From: an uncultured Paraprevotella sp.
Lineage (GTDB): Bacteria > Bacteroidota > Bacteroidia > Bacteroidales > Bacteroidaceae
Direction: 5' to 3'
NCBI GenBank assembly: GCA_900546665.1
Contig: URDY01000006.1
Coordinates: forward strand, 1 to 64,000
Length of the DNA: 64,000 bases
Within the stretch, counting starts at the first letter, position 1, and the number at the start of each line of letters is the position of its first letter. The notes under the pieces are model-generated. The model was given only the letters and a program-made list of their open reading frames with translations. It did no database searches and was not told the origin of the DNA. Positions 52,021 to 62,359 of the stretch are shown in pieces. Both the position numbers and the translations under genes were made by a program.

Positions 52021-55000
52021 TTATGCTTCAGAATGACGGTTATTTTGAGCCCGTTTCTGTTGTAGGTATTGGGAAGGTGTCATACCGTACGTTTCCTTGA
52101 AATAAAGAGAAAAATAGCGGGGTGTGTTGAATCCCACCATCAAAGAAATCTGTTGGACAGGATATTTGCTGTTTTCAAGGAGGTAGGCAGCCCGTTTCAG
52201 TCTGATATTTCTGATAAATTCAGATGGTTTGAGTCCGACGATAGCCTGCATTTTACGGTAAAGATGAGAACGGTCAACACCAATGTCTGTGCTAAGGGAT
52301 TCTACACTGTAATCGGGGTTTTCGATATTTTTTTCCACACAGTCAACAGCCTTCTTGATAAACTCTTCATCAATATCTGAAATAGTAATTTCTTTAGGAT
52401 CAATTTTTACTTCATGGATGAAGCTCTCCTGACGTTTGAGTTTTTGTTCAAGCAACTGATGTATTCTGCTTGTCAGCACATCGATGTCGAACGGTTTGGC
52501 AATGAAGGAATCTGCTCCGGCATCATAGGCACCGCTCCGGCTCTCAGAGGAATTCTTGGCGGTCAGCAGAACGAAAGGAATATGGCTGCATTGGGCGTCT
52601 GATTTAATTGCACGGCAAAGGGCATAGCCGTCCATGCGGGGCATCATGACATCACTGATAATGAGATCAGGATTGTAGTGTTGTGCCATTTCGAGTCCTT
52701 CCTGTCCGTCAGAGGCAAGAAGGATATTATAGTCGTTATGTAATAGTTCACGCATGAAATGGCGGAATGACTCATTATCTTCAACGATGAGGATGGTATT
52801 GGCTTCTTCTGTTGGACTGCTGTTCTGTACTTCGGATGAAGTGGATTGGCTGTCATTTGGAAGTGTACCTGTGGTTTGTTGTTGTGTGACAGTGCTTTTT
52901 TCCTGTACGGCATGTTCGGATAAAGGCAGCCATATTGTGAATCGGCTTCCCTTGCCCTCTTCGCTTTCTGCTTTAATGGTACCATGATGAAGTTCCACGT
53001 AACCTTTACTCAAATGCAGGCCTATACCGCTGCCGGTGTTGAGATGTTCGCCGTCATTTTGATTGTCGCTTTGGTAGAACCTTTCAAATATGTTATTGAG
53101 ATCTTTCTTATGTATGCCGATACCTGTATCACTGACTGATATACTGATACCATCCGGTTCCGGATGGGTCTGGCTGATACCGGTCCATCCTGCCTGTATG
53201 CTTATCAGTCCTCCTTCAGAAGTGAATTTGATGGCATTGGAGAGCAGGTTGTTGATTACACGGGTGATTTTTTCGGAATCAAGATAAAAAATGTCTTCGT
53301 CTGTAAACTGGCATTCACACACCAGGTTAATGTGTTTCTCTTTGGTCAGTTCGTTGAATCGTGATACGTTGCTCTCGATGAAGGACTTGATTGATACGGC
53401 AGCCGGTTTCAGTTGTTCGCCTTTCTGTTCCAGTCGTCGGAAGTCGAGCAGCTGGTTGACCAGGCTGAGCAGATCCTTGGCACTGTGCAGGATCTTTTCC
53501 AATTCGTTTTTGATGCTTTCGTTTGTAGTCCGTTTGATCAAAAGCTCCAAAGGTGTGATGATCAGTGCAAGTGGGGTACGGAATTCATGACTGATATTGG
53601 TGAAAAATCTGAATTTGAGTTCATCAAGCTGTTGTTCCCTTTGTCGTTTCAGGGTTTCCTGTTCAGCAATCATTCTTGACCGTTTATCTGCGATGTATAG
53701 TTCGATGATGAAAGCAGCCAGTGCGATGGACAGAATGGTATATAGGGTATATGCCCACCATGTTTTCCAAAAAGGTGGTTTGATTTCCAGAACCCATTCG
53801 TTGGTTTCCCCCCATTTTTCAGGCCCCAAGGAGGCTTGGACTTGCAGATGGTAAGTTCCCGGAGAGAGCGAGGTATATGAAGCCGTACACAATCCTGTGG
53901 CTGAGATACTATAATTCCATGTCTTGTCTACACCGTCCAGCCGATAACGGTAATAGGTACGTTGTGGCATCTCATAGTTGAGAGCAGAGAATCTGAAATC
54001 AATGAAGTTTTCGTTGTATTTGAGTATGATTTTATTGGTATGAGTCATACCTTCCGGCAGAATCTGGCGGTCTTGGAAAATACCTTCGTTATTGATCTCA
54101 TGATTCATGATACGCAGTCCTACCAGATAAGGTTTGAGTGTTTTGTCGGGATAGGTTGTTGTTTCTGGAGAAATATCTGTAATGCCATTGACACTTCCTA
54201 CATAGACATGCTTGTCAGGCATGATGGCTATGGACTGTTCCATCATTTCGCATGACGGTGCACCATCGGCTTTGCCTAGACGCACTACTACGAAATTACT
54301 GTCATTCTGTGGCCTTAGCTTGCTTATACCGTTGGAGGTGGAAATCCAGTAGTCATTTTCTGGCGTACTGATGATCCCTTGTATACAGTTGTTGGGAAGA
54401 CCGTCTTCAGTACTAAGTCTGACAGTTTGTTTTGTAATACAGTTATGGTAAAGCAGGCCGTTTTGTGTACCTATCCATAGACGGTTGTCCTTGATATAGG
54501 CACAATTATATTTATTGCTGAATTTTTCCCAAGGCTTGACCCAATCAAGGTCAGTTAGTTTATTACGGTCTGTGTGGAAACTGAATATACCGCTTTGGCT
54601 TCCCAGGATGATTTGTCCGGGTGTGATTTCGATGGCGAAGCTGAGTGCACGACATCGTTCGAATTCAGGTGAGTGAAGATCAGGACGGATACAGTGTTCT
54701 GTTTCGGGGTTGAAGAGAATGATATCTTTCAGACCGTTACACAATAATATACGGCCGTCTGCTAGTGGGAGACTGAAACGGACAATCTCAGATGTCATCT
54801 GTTTGAGACGCTGCCTGTTGTAGATGGTGACTGCTTTACCATCCAAACAGAGAAGGCCACGTCGACTGCTGATCCAGTAACGCCCTTTGTTGTCGCGTTT
54901 GATGTCGGTGCAGTAGGTATTTGACAATTCATTCCGGAAGACGCGATAGGTCTTGTCGGAAGTATTGAAAAGGAATAAACCGCCCATAGTACCTGCCAAA

Positions 55001-56103
55001 AGTTCGTTTTTGTTGTAAGGTTGCAGTGAACGGATCAGATTGCTGGCTGCATGGGATGACGCCAGATTAGAATAGTTCTGGAGATAATTTTCCGAGGATA
55101 TGGCTTGCAAAATGCCGCTGGCTCCCATGCCAAGCCATAATTGTTGGTTGCTGTCAATAAGAATGGACATGATGTCATCGCTGACTGTGCTGTTATGGAG
55201 CAATTGGAAATGGTCAAGCTGAAGACGTATTTTCAAATCGGGAGAAAGACAGAAAAGTTCGCTTTTTCCGCCCAGCCAGATCTGTCCTTTCCGGTCTTTC
55301 TGAATATCATTGATATATTGGCATTCCAGGATTTTTTTCCATTCTCTCGTATAAATATTATATTGGTATAGTATGCCGGTCTGATTTCCGAAAGCCAAAA
55401 GAAGGTGTTGGGTATCTTGACGGAGTCCTTTTACGCGGAAATAGTCCGATGGGACGTCATCATTATGGGTGTCGTCGATAGAAATGATCCGTGCAGTTTT
55501 TTCTTCCCAACAATATATGCGGCCGTTGTTCATGAAGATCAGGTGAAAAGGACCGCCTTGTATGACTTCCTGGATTTTGATACCTTCTGTTTTCTCTTCA
55601 GGTGAAAGTTGGTATATGGGTTTGGCTTTATTTTTCCAGTCATATCGGTAAAGATGATCGGATTCAGTGATGATCCATGCGTTTTTGTCATCATCCAGAA
55701 TAAAGTCCCTGAACGGTTCCTTTATCTGTGCGTTCTTAAACCTTTCCTTGATGTCCGTGCAGAATCTGTATGTACGGGTATCGAACAGGTAAAGTCTGAA
55801 AAAGTCTTTTGCCCATAAAAGACCGTTTCCCCCGTCATAAGCCGTACATTGGTTGTGCATGCCGAGTGGAATAGTGTGGGTAAGGTCACAGGATAACTGT
55901 TCGAAATAAAATCCGTTGTATAGATTAAACATACCTTCCGTATAGGAAAGTATACGTCCGTCTGTGAGTTGTTGAATGAAGCGGACCTGATTGTTATATA
56001 GTCCGTTTTGGGTATTGAGAAGTCTGAACAGATGTTGTTGTCCGTTGCAGAAAGAAACCTGACAGAGCAGTCCTGAAAGCAGATAAATCAGAAAGCGTTT
56101 CAT
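52021..56103 (-). CDS. hybrid two-component system (HTCS) regulator of carbohydrate use
   Basis: 1360 residues. A signal peptide (about 1-21) precedes two Reg_prop propellers (about 25-690; repeats like GLPNNCIQGIISTPENDYWISTSNGISKL), a Y_Y_Y domain (about 690-780) and a TM (about 787-807). HisKA follows with SHEFRTPLALI (His839), then HATPase (NLLSNAIKFTSEGG, DTGIGIHKKD, GSGIGLHLS), a receiver (IISDVMMPRMDG, Asp1151) and an AraC-type HTH (about 1255-1350). HTCS sense oligosaccharides in the periplasm and switch on the matching genes. The GH51/GH43/GH88 genes nearby are the obvious targets. A 20-bp inverted repeat and a divergent ECF sigma gene lie upstream. Confidence 0.95.
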   Translation of the reverse strand: MKRFLIYLLSGLLCQVSFCNGQQHLFRLLNTQNGLYNNQVRFIQQLTDGRILSYTEGMFNLYNGFYFEQLSCDLTHTIPLGMHNQCTAYDGGNGLLWAKDFFRLYLFDTRTYRFCTDIKERFKNAQIKEPFRDFILDDDKNAWIITESDHLYRYDWKNKAKPIYQLSPEEKTEGIKIQEVIQGGPFHLIFMNNGRIYCWEEKTARIISIDDTHNDDVPSDYFRVKGLRQDTQHLLLAFGNQTGILYQYNIYTREWKKILECQYINDIQKDRKGQIWLGGKSELFCLSPDLKIRLQLDHFQLLHNSTVSDDIMSILIDSNQQLWLGMGASGILQAISSENYLQNYSNLASSHAASNLIRSLQPYNKNELLAGTMGGLFLFNTSDKTYRVFRNELSNTYCTDIKRDNKGRYWISSRRGLLCLDGKAVTIYNRQRLKQMTSEIVRFSLPLADGRILLCNGLKDIILFNPETEHCIRPDLHSPEFERCRALSFAIEITPGQIILGSQSGIFSFHTDRNKLTDLDWVKPWEKFSNKYNCAYIKDNRLWIGTQNGLLYHNCITKQTVRLSTEDGLPNNCIQGIISTPENDYWISTSNGISKLRPQNDSNFVVVRLGKADGAPSCEMMEQSIAIMPDKHVYVGSVNGITDISPETTTYPDKTLKPYLVGLRIMNHEINNEGIFQDRQILPEGMTHTNKIILKYNENFIDFRFSALNYEMPQRTYYRYRLDGVDKTWNYSISATGLCTASYTSLSPGTYHLQVQASLGPEKWGETNEWVLEIKPPFWKTWWAYTLYTILSIALAAFIIELYIADKRSRMIAEQETLKRQREQQLDELKFRFFTNISHEFRTPLALIITPLELLIKRTTNESIKNELEKILHSAKDLLSLVNQLLDFRRLEQKGEQLKPAAVSIKSFIESNVSRFNELTKEKHINLVCECQFTDEDIFYLDSEKITRVINNLLSNAIKFTSEGGLISIQAGWTGISQTHPEPDGISISVSDTGIGIHKKDLNNIFERFYQSDNQNDGEHLNTGSGIGLHLSKGYVELHHGTIKAESEEGKGSRFTIWLPLSEHAVQEKSTVTQQQTTGTLPNDSQSTSSEVQNSSPTEEANTILIVEDNESFRHFMRELLHNDYNILLASDGQEGLEMAQHYNPDLIISDVMMPRMDGYALCRAIKSDAQCSHIPFVLLTAKNSSESRSGAYDAGADSFIAKPFDIDVLTSRIHQLLEQKLKRQESFIHEVKIDPKEITISDIDEEFIKKAVDCVEKNIENPDYSVESLSTDIGVDRSHLYRKMQAIVGLKPSEFIRNIRLKRAAYLLENSKYPVQQISLMVGFNTPRYFSLYFKETYGMTPSQYLQQKRAQNNRHSEA

Positions 56104-56126
56104 GGCATTGATTGTTTTTTGATATA

Positions 56127-56134
56127 CAAAGATA
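56127..56134 (-). promoter_or_regulatory. -7 box of the HTCS gene
   Basis: Minus strand TATCTTTG, 23 bp before the ATG at 56103. Confidence 0.5.
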
Positions 56135-56194
56135 AGTGTTAAAAATGTTTTTTATATGCAAGTCGGGGTAAAAAATGAGGGTTTTATATGTACG

Positions 56195-56269
56195 GAATGT
56201 TGCAGATGTATGTATAAAATGTTGTATTTGCTAGTATAGCATCATCTCGTACATACATCCGCAACATTC
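56195..56269. promoter_or_regulatory. 20-bp inverted repeat between HTCS and sigma genes
   Basis: The arm at 56195-56214 (GAATGTTGCA then GATGTATGTA) matches the reverse complement of 56250-56269 at 19 of 20 positions, with a 35-bp spacer. It lies between the two divergent -7 boxes. It could be an operator shared by both genes. Confidence 0.55.
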
Positions 56270-56296
56270 TGTCGTGCCATTTAAAAGAACGGAAAT

Positions 56297-56304
56297 TACT
56301 TTTG
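56297..56304 (+). promoter_or_regulatory. -7 box of the sigma factor gene
   Basis: TACTTTTG fits TAnnTTTG, 30 bp before the ATG at 56335. The -33 region has no TTG. Confidence 0.4.
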
Positions 56305-56334
56305 CATCGAGAAACGAAATAACCTTAGAATATC

Positions 56335-56844
56335 ATGAAAAATGAATTAGATTACGCAACATTGTATGAGAAGCACTATAACAAGGCTGTATTCTTCGTT
56401 CGTTCTATTACGCAATTGGATGTGGAGGAATGCGAGGATATTGTCAGTGATGTTTTTCTTCGTTTGATAGAAATGGGAGATGAGCAGAATATTCAATATA
56501 GTATCAGTTCATACTTTTATACGATGCTTCGTAATCAGGCTTGGGATGTGTTGCGCAGACGGTTGCGTGCAGAACGTGTACTGTCAACAGTCGCACTTTC
56601 TCTTGACAGTATCACTGATGACCAGTTGACAGAGATGTGTCATAAAGAACTGTTCCAGATTATCGGTGAAACGATAAAACGTTTTCCGGCATCCAGAAAG
56701 GCTATTTTTTATGATTTTCATGAGGAGGGATGTACATACAGGGAGATAGCAAAGAAATATCATATTACTGACCGCAGCGTCGAATACAATATCAAACGGT
56801 CAAAAATGAGTATACGTAAACGCGTAATCAGATTGTGTAGCTAA
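56335..56844 (+). CDS. ECF-type RNA polymerase sigma factor
   Basis: 169 residues. Region 2 (about 8-75: LYEKHYNKAVFFVRSITQLDVEECEDIVSDVFLRL, then SYFYTMLRNQAWDVLRRRLR) and region 4 (about 105-165: ETIKRFPASRKAIFYDFHEEGCTYREIAKKYHITDRSVEYNIKRS) are clear, with no region 3, as in ECF sigma factors. In Bacteroidetes these usually pair with a FecR-like anti-sigma gene; none is present here. It is divergent from the HTCS and followed by a terminator. It is a candidate reader of the GCGTG-N16-CGTMTA motif, by inference only. Confidence 0.9.
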   Translation: MKNELDYATLYEKHYNKAVFFVRSITQLDVEECEDIVSDVFLRLIEMGDEQNIQYSISSYFYTMLRNQAWDVLRRRLRAERVLSTVALSLDSITDDQLTEMCHKELFQIIGETIKRFPASRKAIFYDFHEEGCTYREIAKKYHITDRSVEYNIKRSKMSIRKRVIRLCS

Positions 56845-56892
56845 TCATTTCGATATATATATACAGTAGTCGCTAATCATTTCAATATATAA
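56839..56892. repeat. 34-bp-offset direct repeat at the end of the sigma gene
   Basis: GCTAATCATTTCGATATATA begins at 56839 (includes the sigma stop) and a near copy (CGCTAATCATTTCAATATAT) begins at 56872. Confidence 0.5.
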
Positions 56893-56950
56893 AAGGTAGG
56901 TTGTTAAGGTAAAAAACAGGTTTTTTCATATATTAGTTAAGTTAGAATGT

Positions 56951-56992
56951 ATTCAAGGCTGGACAGTGATTGCCCGGCCTTGAATTGTTTTT
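56951..56992. terminator. terminator between sigma and mltG genes
   Basis: ATTCAAGGC (56951-56959) pairs with GCCTTGAAT (56977-56985), followed by TGTTTTTG. It serves the plus-strand sigma gene and perhaps the convergent mltG gene. Confidence 0.6.
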
Positions 56993-57008
56993 GTCCACAT
57001 GTATTTTA

Positions 57009-58034
57009 CTATTTGATTCCTCTTTTATTGAGTGCTTCAGAATAGCGTGCGGCATTGCGTAAATGTTCGTCATAAGTACGTGCAAAATTATGTGTACCTG
57101 AAAAATCTTCTTTGGCGCACATATAGAGATAGTCGTGTTTGACGTGGTTAAGGACGGCGTCAATACCGGCTATGCTGGCAATACGGATAGGGCCCGGAGG
57201 TAAACCGATGTTACGGTAAGTGTTGTAAGGACTGTTTATGTTGAGGTGATTGTGATAAATACGTCTGAGGCTGAAATCCTTGAGTGCAAATTTAATCGTA
57301 GGATCGGCCTGTAGAGGCATACCTTGTTTAAGACGATTAAGATACATGCCGGCTACCATCGGTTTTTCGGCGTTGTTGGCGGTTTCTTCGTCAATTATGG
57401 AAGCGAGCGTAATGATTTCGTTGCAGGACAGACCGGTTTCGTGTGCTTTGTTCAGACGTTCGTCCGACCAGAAATTCTGGTTTTCTTTGATCATTCGTTG
57501 CATGAAATCTTCCAGGCTTGTGTTCCAGTATATTTCGTATGTATTGGGAATGAACAGACATGCCAGTGTTGCGGTGTCATATCCATACTTGCTGCAGAAT
57601 ACAGAGTCGGTGAAAGCACGCGCAACGGTTGCTGAGTCCAACATCAGTTTTTTGTCGAGAGCGGCTGCCAATCGATCCATTGTCCGTACGCTGGGAATGA
57701 CCAGACTGACCGGAGTCTGCCTTCCGCTTCTCAGCTTGCGGTAGAAACTGATCATATTTTCATCAGTCGTAGCCGCATATCTTCCGCTTTTAATATGGTT
57801 AGGTGAAATGGTAGATAGAATGGTATATCCTATCATGCTTTTGGGATTGGCTGTCTGGCTTATCTTGACATAAACGGAATCTTTCGTATCATCGTTGTCA
57901 ATGTAGATATAGGCCGTGTGGTCAAGATTGAATGCTGCACCAAGGAACCATCGGTATACCAGAATCAGCAGGATAAGGAGGAGAAGGGTTACTGCTATAA
58001 GTGCCCGTTTCCTTTTGGGTAACATTGTTGTCAT
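57009..58034 (-). CDS. mltG: endolytic murein transglycosylase MltG
   Basis: 341 residues. One N-terminal TM (about 9-30, ALIAVTLLLLILLILVYRWF) and a periplasmic YceG domain. The catalytic region LASIIDEETANNAEKPMVAGMYLNRLKQGMPLQADPTIKFAL has the conserved Glu and the QADPT motif. The end (PYNTYRNIGLPPGPIRIASIAGIDAVLNH) is also typical. It cuts nascent glycan strands and sets their length. Length is normal for the family. Confidence 0.95.
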   Translation of the reverse strand: MTTMLPKRKRALIAVTLLLLILLILVYRWFLGAAFNLDHTAYIYIDNDDTKDSVYVKISQTANPKSMIGYTILSTISPNHIKSGRYAATTDENMISFYRKLRSGRQTPVSLVIPSVRTMDRLAAALDKKLMLDSATVARAFTDSVFCSKYGYDTATLACLFIPNTYEIYWNTSLEDFMQRMIKENQNFWSDERLNKAHETGLSCNEIITLASIIDEETANNAEKPMVAGMYLNRLKQGMPLQADPTIKFALKDFSLRRIYHNHLNINSPYNTYRNIGLPPGPIRIASIAGIDAVLNHVKHDYLYMCAKEDFSGTHNFARTYDEHLRNAARYSEALNKRGIK

Positions 58035-58245
58035 GATAATATTTGATGCTTAAATTAAACTTTGCAAAGTTACATATTTTATCCGGAATAGCCTTGAAAA
58101 AACGGTAATAAGGGTATATAGGATAATAATGTCGATTGAAATATACGAAGTGTGTTTTGATTTGTTTGGAGATATTGAAAGAAAAAGAAATTAGCTGTTT
58201 CAGGTAAAAAAAAGGCAAAAATGTGGTCATTACACTTTTTTTATG

Positions 58246-58253
58246 TATGTTTG
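58246..58253 (+). promoter_or_regulatory. -7 box of the second GH51 gene
   Basis: TATGTTTG, 32 bp before the ATG at 58286. It lies after the in-frame ATG at 58223 and so argues for the later start. The shared 27-bp motif is absent here. Confidence 0.45.
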
Positions 58254-58285
58254 CGAATTGTAAACAAATAATAAGAGTTCAGACT

Positions 58286-59848
58286 ATGAAAATCAAACCT
58301 TTGTTTGGAATGGCTTTGCTGATTGGAGCAATGCCTCTGTTTGCGCAGAAAGAAGCGCAGGTTACTTTATTCCCGGAACAGGCTAAAGTGCAGATCCCCA
58401 AAGAAATTTACGGGCAATTTGCCGAGCATCTTGGTACATGTATTTATGGTGGCCTTTGGGTGGGTGAAAATTCAGACATTCCTAATACGGATGGTTACCG
58501 TAACGACGTACTTCAGGCGTTGAAGGATCTGAAAGTACCGGTTTTGCGTTGGCCGGGAGGCTGTTTTGCCGATGAATACCATTGGATGGATGGAATAGGT
58601 CCGAAGGAAAACCGCCCGAGAATGGTCAATAATAACTGGGGAGGTACAGTTGAGGATAACAGTTTCGGTACACATGAATTCCTTAATCTTTGTGAATTGT
58701 TGGATTGTGAGCCCTATGTTTCTATGAATGTGGGTAGCGGAACCGTGCAGGAGACTGCTCAGTGGGTAGAGTATATGACGGCAGAAGACGGTCCGATGGC
58801 CAAACTCCGTAAAGCCAATGGCAGACAGAAACCCTGGAAGGTAAAATATATAGGTGTAGGTAACGAGAGCTGGGGATGTGGCGGCAATATGCGTCCGGAA
58901 TACTATGCTGATCTCTACCGTCGTTATCAGACTTATTGTCGCAGTTATAATGGTAATAGACTATTTAAGATAGCCAGCGGATCAGGTGAATATGATTTGC
59001 ATTGGACCGAAACGCTGATGAAGCAAGCGGGAGGACTGATGGATGGTTTGTCATTACATTATTATACAGTGTCCGGATGGAGCGGAAGTAAGGGCTCGGC
59101 AACAGATTTTACAGAGGCAGATTATTATTGGACATTGGGTAAATGTCTTGATATAGAGAATTGTCTGAAAGCCCATATCAAAATTATGGATCAATATGAC
59201 CCACGTAAACGTGTGGGACTGATGGTAGACGAGTGGGGAACCTGGTGGGATGAGGAACCAGGAACCATTAGCGGACATCTTTATCAGCAGAATACAATGC
59301 GTGACGCATTTGTGGCAGCTTTGTCGCTGAACGTTTTCCATAAGTATACGGAACGTATCAAGATGACCAATATTGCCCAGATTGCTAATGTGCTGCAGAG
59401 TATGATATTGACAAAGGGAGACCGTATGGTACTGACGCCTTCTTATCATGTTTTCAAGATGTATAATGTTCATCAGGATGCCACATTTATTCCGATGGAA
59501 CTGAAGTGTGACTCCATGTCTGTCAGAGCGGAAATGGGTAAGGAAGGTAAAACGCGTAGGATGCCCTTGGTAAGTGCTACAGCGTCTGTCAATGCTCAGG
59601 GAGTTGTTCATATTTCTCTTGCCAATGTGGATTTGAAGGACAAAGAGAATGTCACGATAGATCTTGGCGGTTTAAAGCAAAAGACAGTGAGTGGACAGAT
59701 ACTTACGGCAGCTTCAGTAGATGCTCTTAATTCATTTGAAAAACCGGAAACAGTGAAACCTGTAGATTTTAAGGACTTCAAGATTTCCAAGGGTAAGCTG
59801 ACAGTCAAAATGCCGGCCATGAGTATTATTGCATTGGAGTTAAAATAG
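58286..59848 (+). CDS. GH51 alpha-N-arabinofuranosidase
   Basis: 520 residues from the ATG at 58286 (signal [21 protein letters not shown]). A classical one-barrel GH51: [20 protein letters not shown] at the start, [20 protein letters not shown], acid/base Glu in [13 protein letters not shown] and nucleophile Glu in [14 protein letters not shown], then a C-terminal beta-sandwich. It releases terminal alpha-L-arabinofuranose. Unlike the GH51 at 44224 it lacks the long N-terminal region, so the two probably act on different chain contexts. Its promoter is a normal TAnnTTTG type. Confidence 0.95.
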   Translation: MKIKPLFGMALLIGAMPLFAQKEAQVTLFPEQAKVQIPKEIYGQFAEHLGTCIYGGLWVGENSDIPNTDGYRNDVLQALKDLKVPVLRWPGGCFADEYHWMDGIGPKENRPRMVNNNWGGTVEDNSFGTHEFLNLCELLDCEPYVSMNVGSGTVQETAQWVEYMTAEDGPMAKLRKANGRQKPWKVKYIGVGNESWGCGGNMRPEYYADLYRRYQTYCRSYNGNRLFKIASGSGEYDLHWTETLMKQAGGLMDGLSLHYYTVSGWSGSKGSATDFTEADYYWTLGKCLDIENCLKAHIKIMDQYDPRKRVGLMVDEWGTWWDEEPGTISGHLYQQNTMRDAFVAALSLNVFHKYTERIKMTNIAQIANVLQSMILTKGDRMVLTPSYHVFKMYNVHQDATFIPMELKCDSMSVRAEMGKEGKTRRMPLVSATASVNAQGVVHISLANVDLKDKENVTIDLGGLKQKTVSGQILTAASVDALNSFEKPETVKPVDFKDFKISKGKLTVKMPAMSIIALELK

Positions 59849-59914
59849 GATTAAATTAGTTTCATCCAAAATATGTGGTGATGCTAGATAAGACAAATGC
59901 ATTTCATGTATTAT

Positions 59915-59952
59915 TAAAAAACGTGCCGGAAGAAACTCCGGCACGTTTTTTA
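59915..59952. terminator. bidirectional terminator between GH51 and glyA
   Basis: ACGTGCCGGA (59921-59930) pairs perfectly with TCCGGCACGT (59937-59946), with A run before and T run after. Confidence 0.85.
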
Positions 59953-59990
59953 ATAATAATATAGCATATAATTCTGTTTCCTATATTGGA

Positions 59991-61271
59991 TTAATATGCA
60001 AACAAGGGATAACCGGCCATGATTTCATTAACCTGCTTACGTACGGCAGAAATAACATTTTCGTCTTCTGGCGCATTCAGAACCTTTTCTATTAATTCAG
60101 CAATGACGATCATGAGATCTTCTTTTGCACCGCGTGTAGTAATAGCAGGTGTACCAAGACGGATACCTGAAGTCTGGAATGCACTGCGTGAATCGAATGG
60201 CACCATGTTCTTGTTGACGGTGATATCAGCTGCAACAAGTGCTTTCTCAGCCACCTTACCAGTAAGATCCGGATATTTGCTGCGTAAATCAACCAGCATG
60301 GAGTGATTGTCTGTTCCGCCGCTGACAATATGGAAACCGCGTTTCATCAGTTCGTCTGCCAGAACCTTGGCGTTCTTCTGAACTTGTTTTGCCCATTCTT
60401 TGAATTCAGGCTGAAGTGCTTCGTTGAAAGCTACTGCCTTGGCTGCAATAACATGCTCAAGCGGTCCGCCCTGTATACCCGGGAATACGGCACTGTTGAG
60501 CAGCTGGCTCATCTTCTTGATTTCGCCTTTCGGGGTAGTCAGTCCCCATGGATTGTCAAAGTCCTTACCCATCAGGATGATACCGCCACGCGGACCTCTC
60601 AACGTCTTGTGAGTGGTAGAAGTAACGATGTGGGCATATTTAACCGGATTCTCAAGTAATCCGGCTGCGATCAGTCCGGCAGGATGAGCCATGTCAACCA
60701 TAAAGATGGCACCCACTTTGTCTGCAATTTCGCGCATACGGGCATAGTCCCATTCGCGGCTATAGGCTGAGCCGCCACCGATAATCATCTTGGGCTTGTG
60801 TTCCAAAGCCAGTTTCTCCATTTCATCATAATCCACACGTCCGGTTTCCTTGTTGAGGTTGTAACCGATAGCGTGATAAAGGATACCGGATGTGTTCACT
60901 GGAGAACCATGTGACAGATGGCCGCCGTGATCAAGATTTAAGCCCATGAAAGTATCGCCGGCTTTCAGACAAGCCAGGAAAACTGCAGCATTGGCCTGTG
61001 CGCCTGAATGAGGCTGTACGTTGGCGTATTCCGCACCGAAGAGTTTACATACTCTTTCGATGGCAAGGCTTTCCACTTCATCTACCACCTGGCAACCGCC
61101 GTAATAACGCTTACCCGGATAACCTTCAGCGTACTTGTTGGTCAACCATGAACCCATGGCTTTCATGACTTCATCGCTGACGAAATTCTCTGATGCAATC
61201 AGCTCGATGCCTTTGAGCTGGCGCTGATGTTCTTTCTCGATAAGATCGAACAGGGTGTTGTCTGTTTTCAT
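59991..61271 (-). CDS. glyA: serine hydroxymethyltransferase
   Basis: 426 residues, normal length. [15 protein letters not shown] and [17 protein letters not shown] at the start, [24 protein letters not shown] and the PLP-binding [13 protein letters not shown] (Lys) identify it. It converts serine and tetrahydrofolate to glycine and methylene-THF. It is the last gene of a minus-strand set with pyrB, pyrI and a flavin reductase gene (gaps 14-26 bp), so one-carbon supply and pyrimidine synthesis are likely co-transcribed. Confidence 0.97.
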   Translation of the reverse strand: MKTDNTLFDLIEKEHQRQLKGIELIASENFVSDEVMKAMGSWLTNKYAEGYPGKRYYGGCQVVDEVESLAIERVCKLFGAEYANVQPHSGAQANAAVFLACLKAGDTFMGLNLDHGGHLSHGSPVNTSGILYHAIGYNLNKETGRVDYDEMEKLALEHKPKMIIGGGSAYSREWDYARMREIADKVGAIFMVDMAHPAGLIAAGLLENPVKYAHIVTSTTHKTLRGPRGGIILMGKDFDNPWGLTTPKGEIKKMSQLLNSAVFPGIQGGPLEHVIAAKAVAFNEALQPEFKEWAKQVQKNAKVLADELMKRGFHIVSGGTDNHSMLVDLRSKYPDLTGKVAEKALVAADITVNKNMVPFDSRSAFQTSGIRLGTPAITTRGAKEDLMIVIAELIEKVLNAPEDENVISAVRKQVNEIMAGYPLFAY

Positions 61272-61293
61272 TCTATTAATGTATTGGTGAGTT

Positions 61294-61863
61294 TTATTTC
61301 TTTTTCTTTTCTACACTCCAGCCGAATTTGCCGATTTTCTGTCCCAGACTATAGTAGGAGCCATGCAGATAAACCAAAGGATTGCTGGCGTCCAGTTCCC
61401 ATTTTCCGGTTTCCGGATCCAGGTAGCGTTCATCAGCCTTGACATTGACGACATCGGCTATAAACATATCGTGTGATCCTAAAGATATGATCTCCTTAAC
61501 CTTGCACTCGATATTCAGTGGTGATTCTTCAACGATCGGGGCTGCTACCATACGGGCTTTGCCTGGAGTCAGGTTCATTTCCTCAAATTTGCGGTAATCC
61601 CGTCCGGAGCGTACTCCGCACCAGTCAGTGGCAAAAGCCAGATCTTCCGTAGTCAGATTGATGACAAACTCCATATTTTTCTTGATAAGTTCGTATGAAT
61701 GTCGTTCCGGACGTACAGAAATATAGCACATGGGCGGGTTGGTACACAGTGTTCCAGCCCAAGCCACAGTAATCAGATTGTAGTCTTCAGGTGAACTTCC
61801 GCAGCTGACGAGCAAAGCCGGCAGAGGATAGATCATGGTACCTGGCTTCCAGTCCTGTTTCAT
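61294..61863 (-). CDS. flavin reductase-family (FMN-binding) protein
   Basis: 189 residues. A split-barrel flavin-binding fold: [45 protein letters not shown] has the flavoredoxin-like start. [31 protein letters not shown] and the end [16 protein letters not shown] are typical. Substrate and partner are not known. It lies between pyrI and glyA, 14 and 22 bp from them, in the same operon. Confidence 0.9.
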   Translation of the reverse strand: MKQDWKPGTMIYPLPALLVSCGSSPEDYNLITVAWAGTLCTNPPMCYISVRPERHSYELIKKNMEFVINLTTEDLAFATDWCGVRSGRDYRKFEEMNLTPGKARMVAAPIVEESPLNIECKVKEIISLGSHDMFIADVVNVKADERYLDPETGKWELDASNPLVYLHGSYYSLGQKIGKFGWSVEKKKK

Positions 61864-61877
61864 CGTGATAAACTTAA

Positions 61878-62333
61878 TTAAATGAGTTTAACATTATCGA
61901 GATTGACCTCTTTATTGCAATAATGGCATCTCAGGACACCTTTTTCCATATCAACGGCATGGAAGAGAGTCTTCATCGGTTCGTTGTTGGTGATACATTT
62001 GGGGTTGGCGCATTTGACGATTCCCTTCAGTTCTGACGGTAATTTCACTTCTTTCTTTTCTACTACCTCGTAATCTCTGATAATACTGAGTGTTACGTTC
62101 GGACTGACTACAGCCAGTTGGTTAAGTTCTTCGTCTGAAAAGAATTTACCGGCAATCTTGATAATACTCTTGTGCCCCATCTTTTTACTTTTCAGATTAT
62201 AGCCCACTGTGATGGAGGTCTTCATCTTTTCAAGGTGAAGCAGATTGATGACTTCAAACAGTTTGCTTGAAGGAATATGATCGATAACAGTACCACTTTC
62301 GAGAGCGGCAACTAAAAGTTCTTGTCTTTTCAT
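61878..62333 (-). CDS. pyrI: aspartate carbamoyltransferase regulatory chain
   Basis: 151 residues. The N-terminal allosteric domain ([19 protein letters not shown]) and C-terminal zinc domain with four Cys (CANPKCITN ... CHYCNK) match PyrI. It binds nucleotide effectors (CTP/ATP) and holds catalytic PyrB trimers in the dodecamer. It lies 26 bp after pyrB. Confidence 0.96.
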   Translation of the reverse strand: MKRQELLVAALESGTVIDHIPSSKLFEVINLLHLEKMKTSITVGYNLKSKKMGHKSIIKIAGKFFSDEELNQLAVVSPNVTLSIIRDYEVVEKKEVKLPSELKGIVKCANPKCITNNEPMKTLFHAVDMEKGVLRCHYCNKEVNLDNVKLI

Positions 62334-62359
62334 GATCTTATGTAAATTAACGCGAAAAC

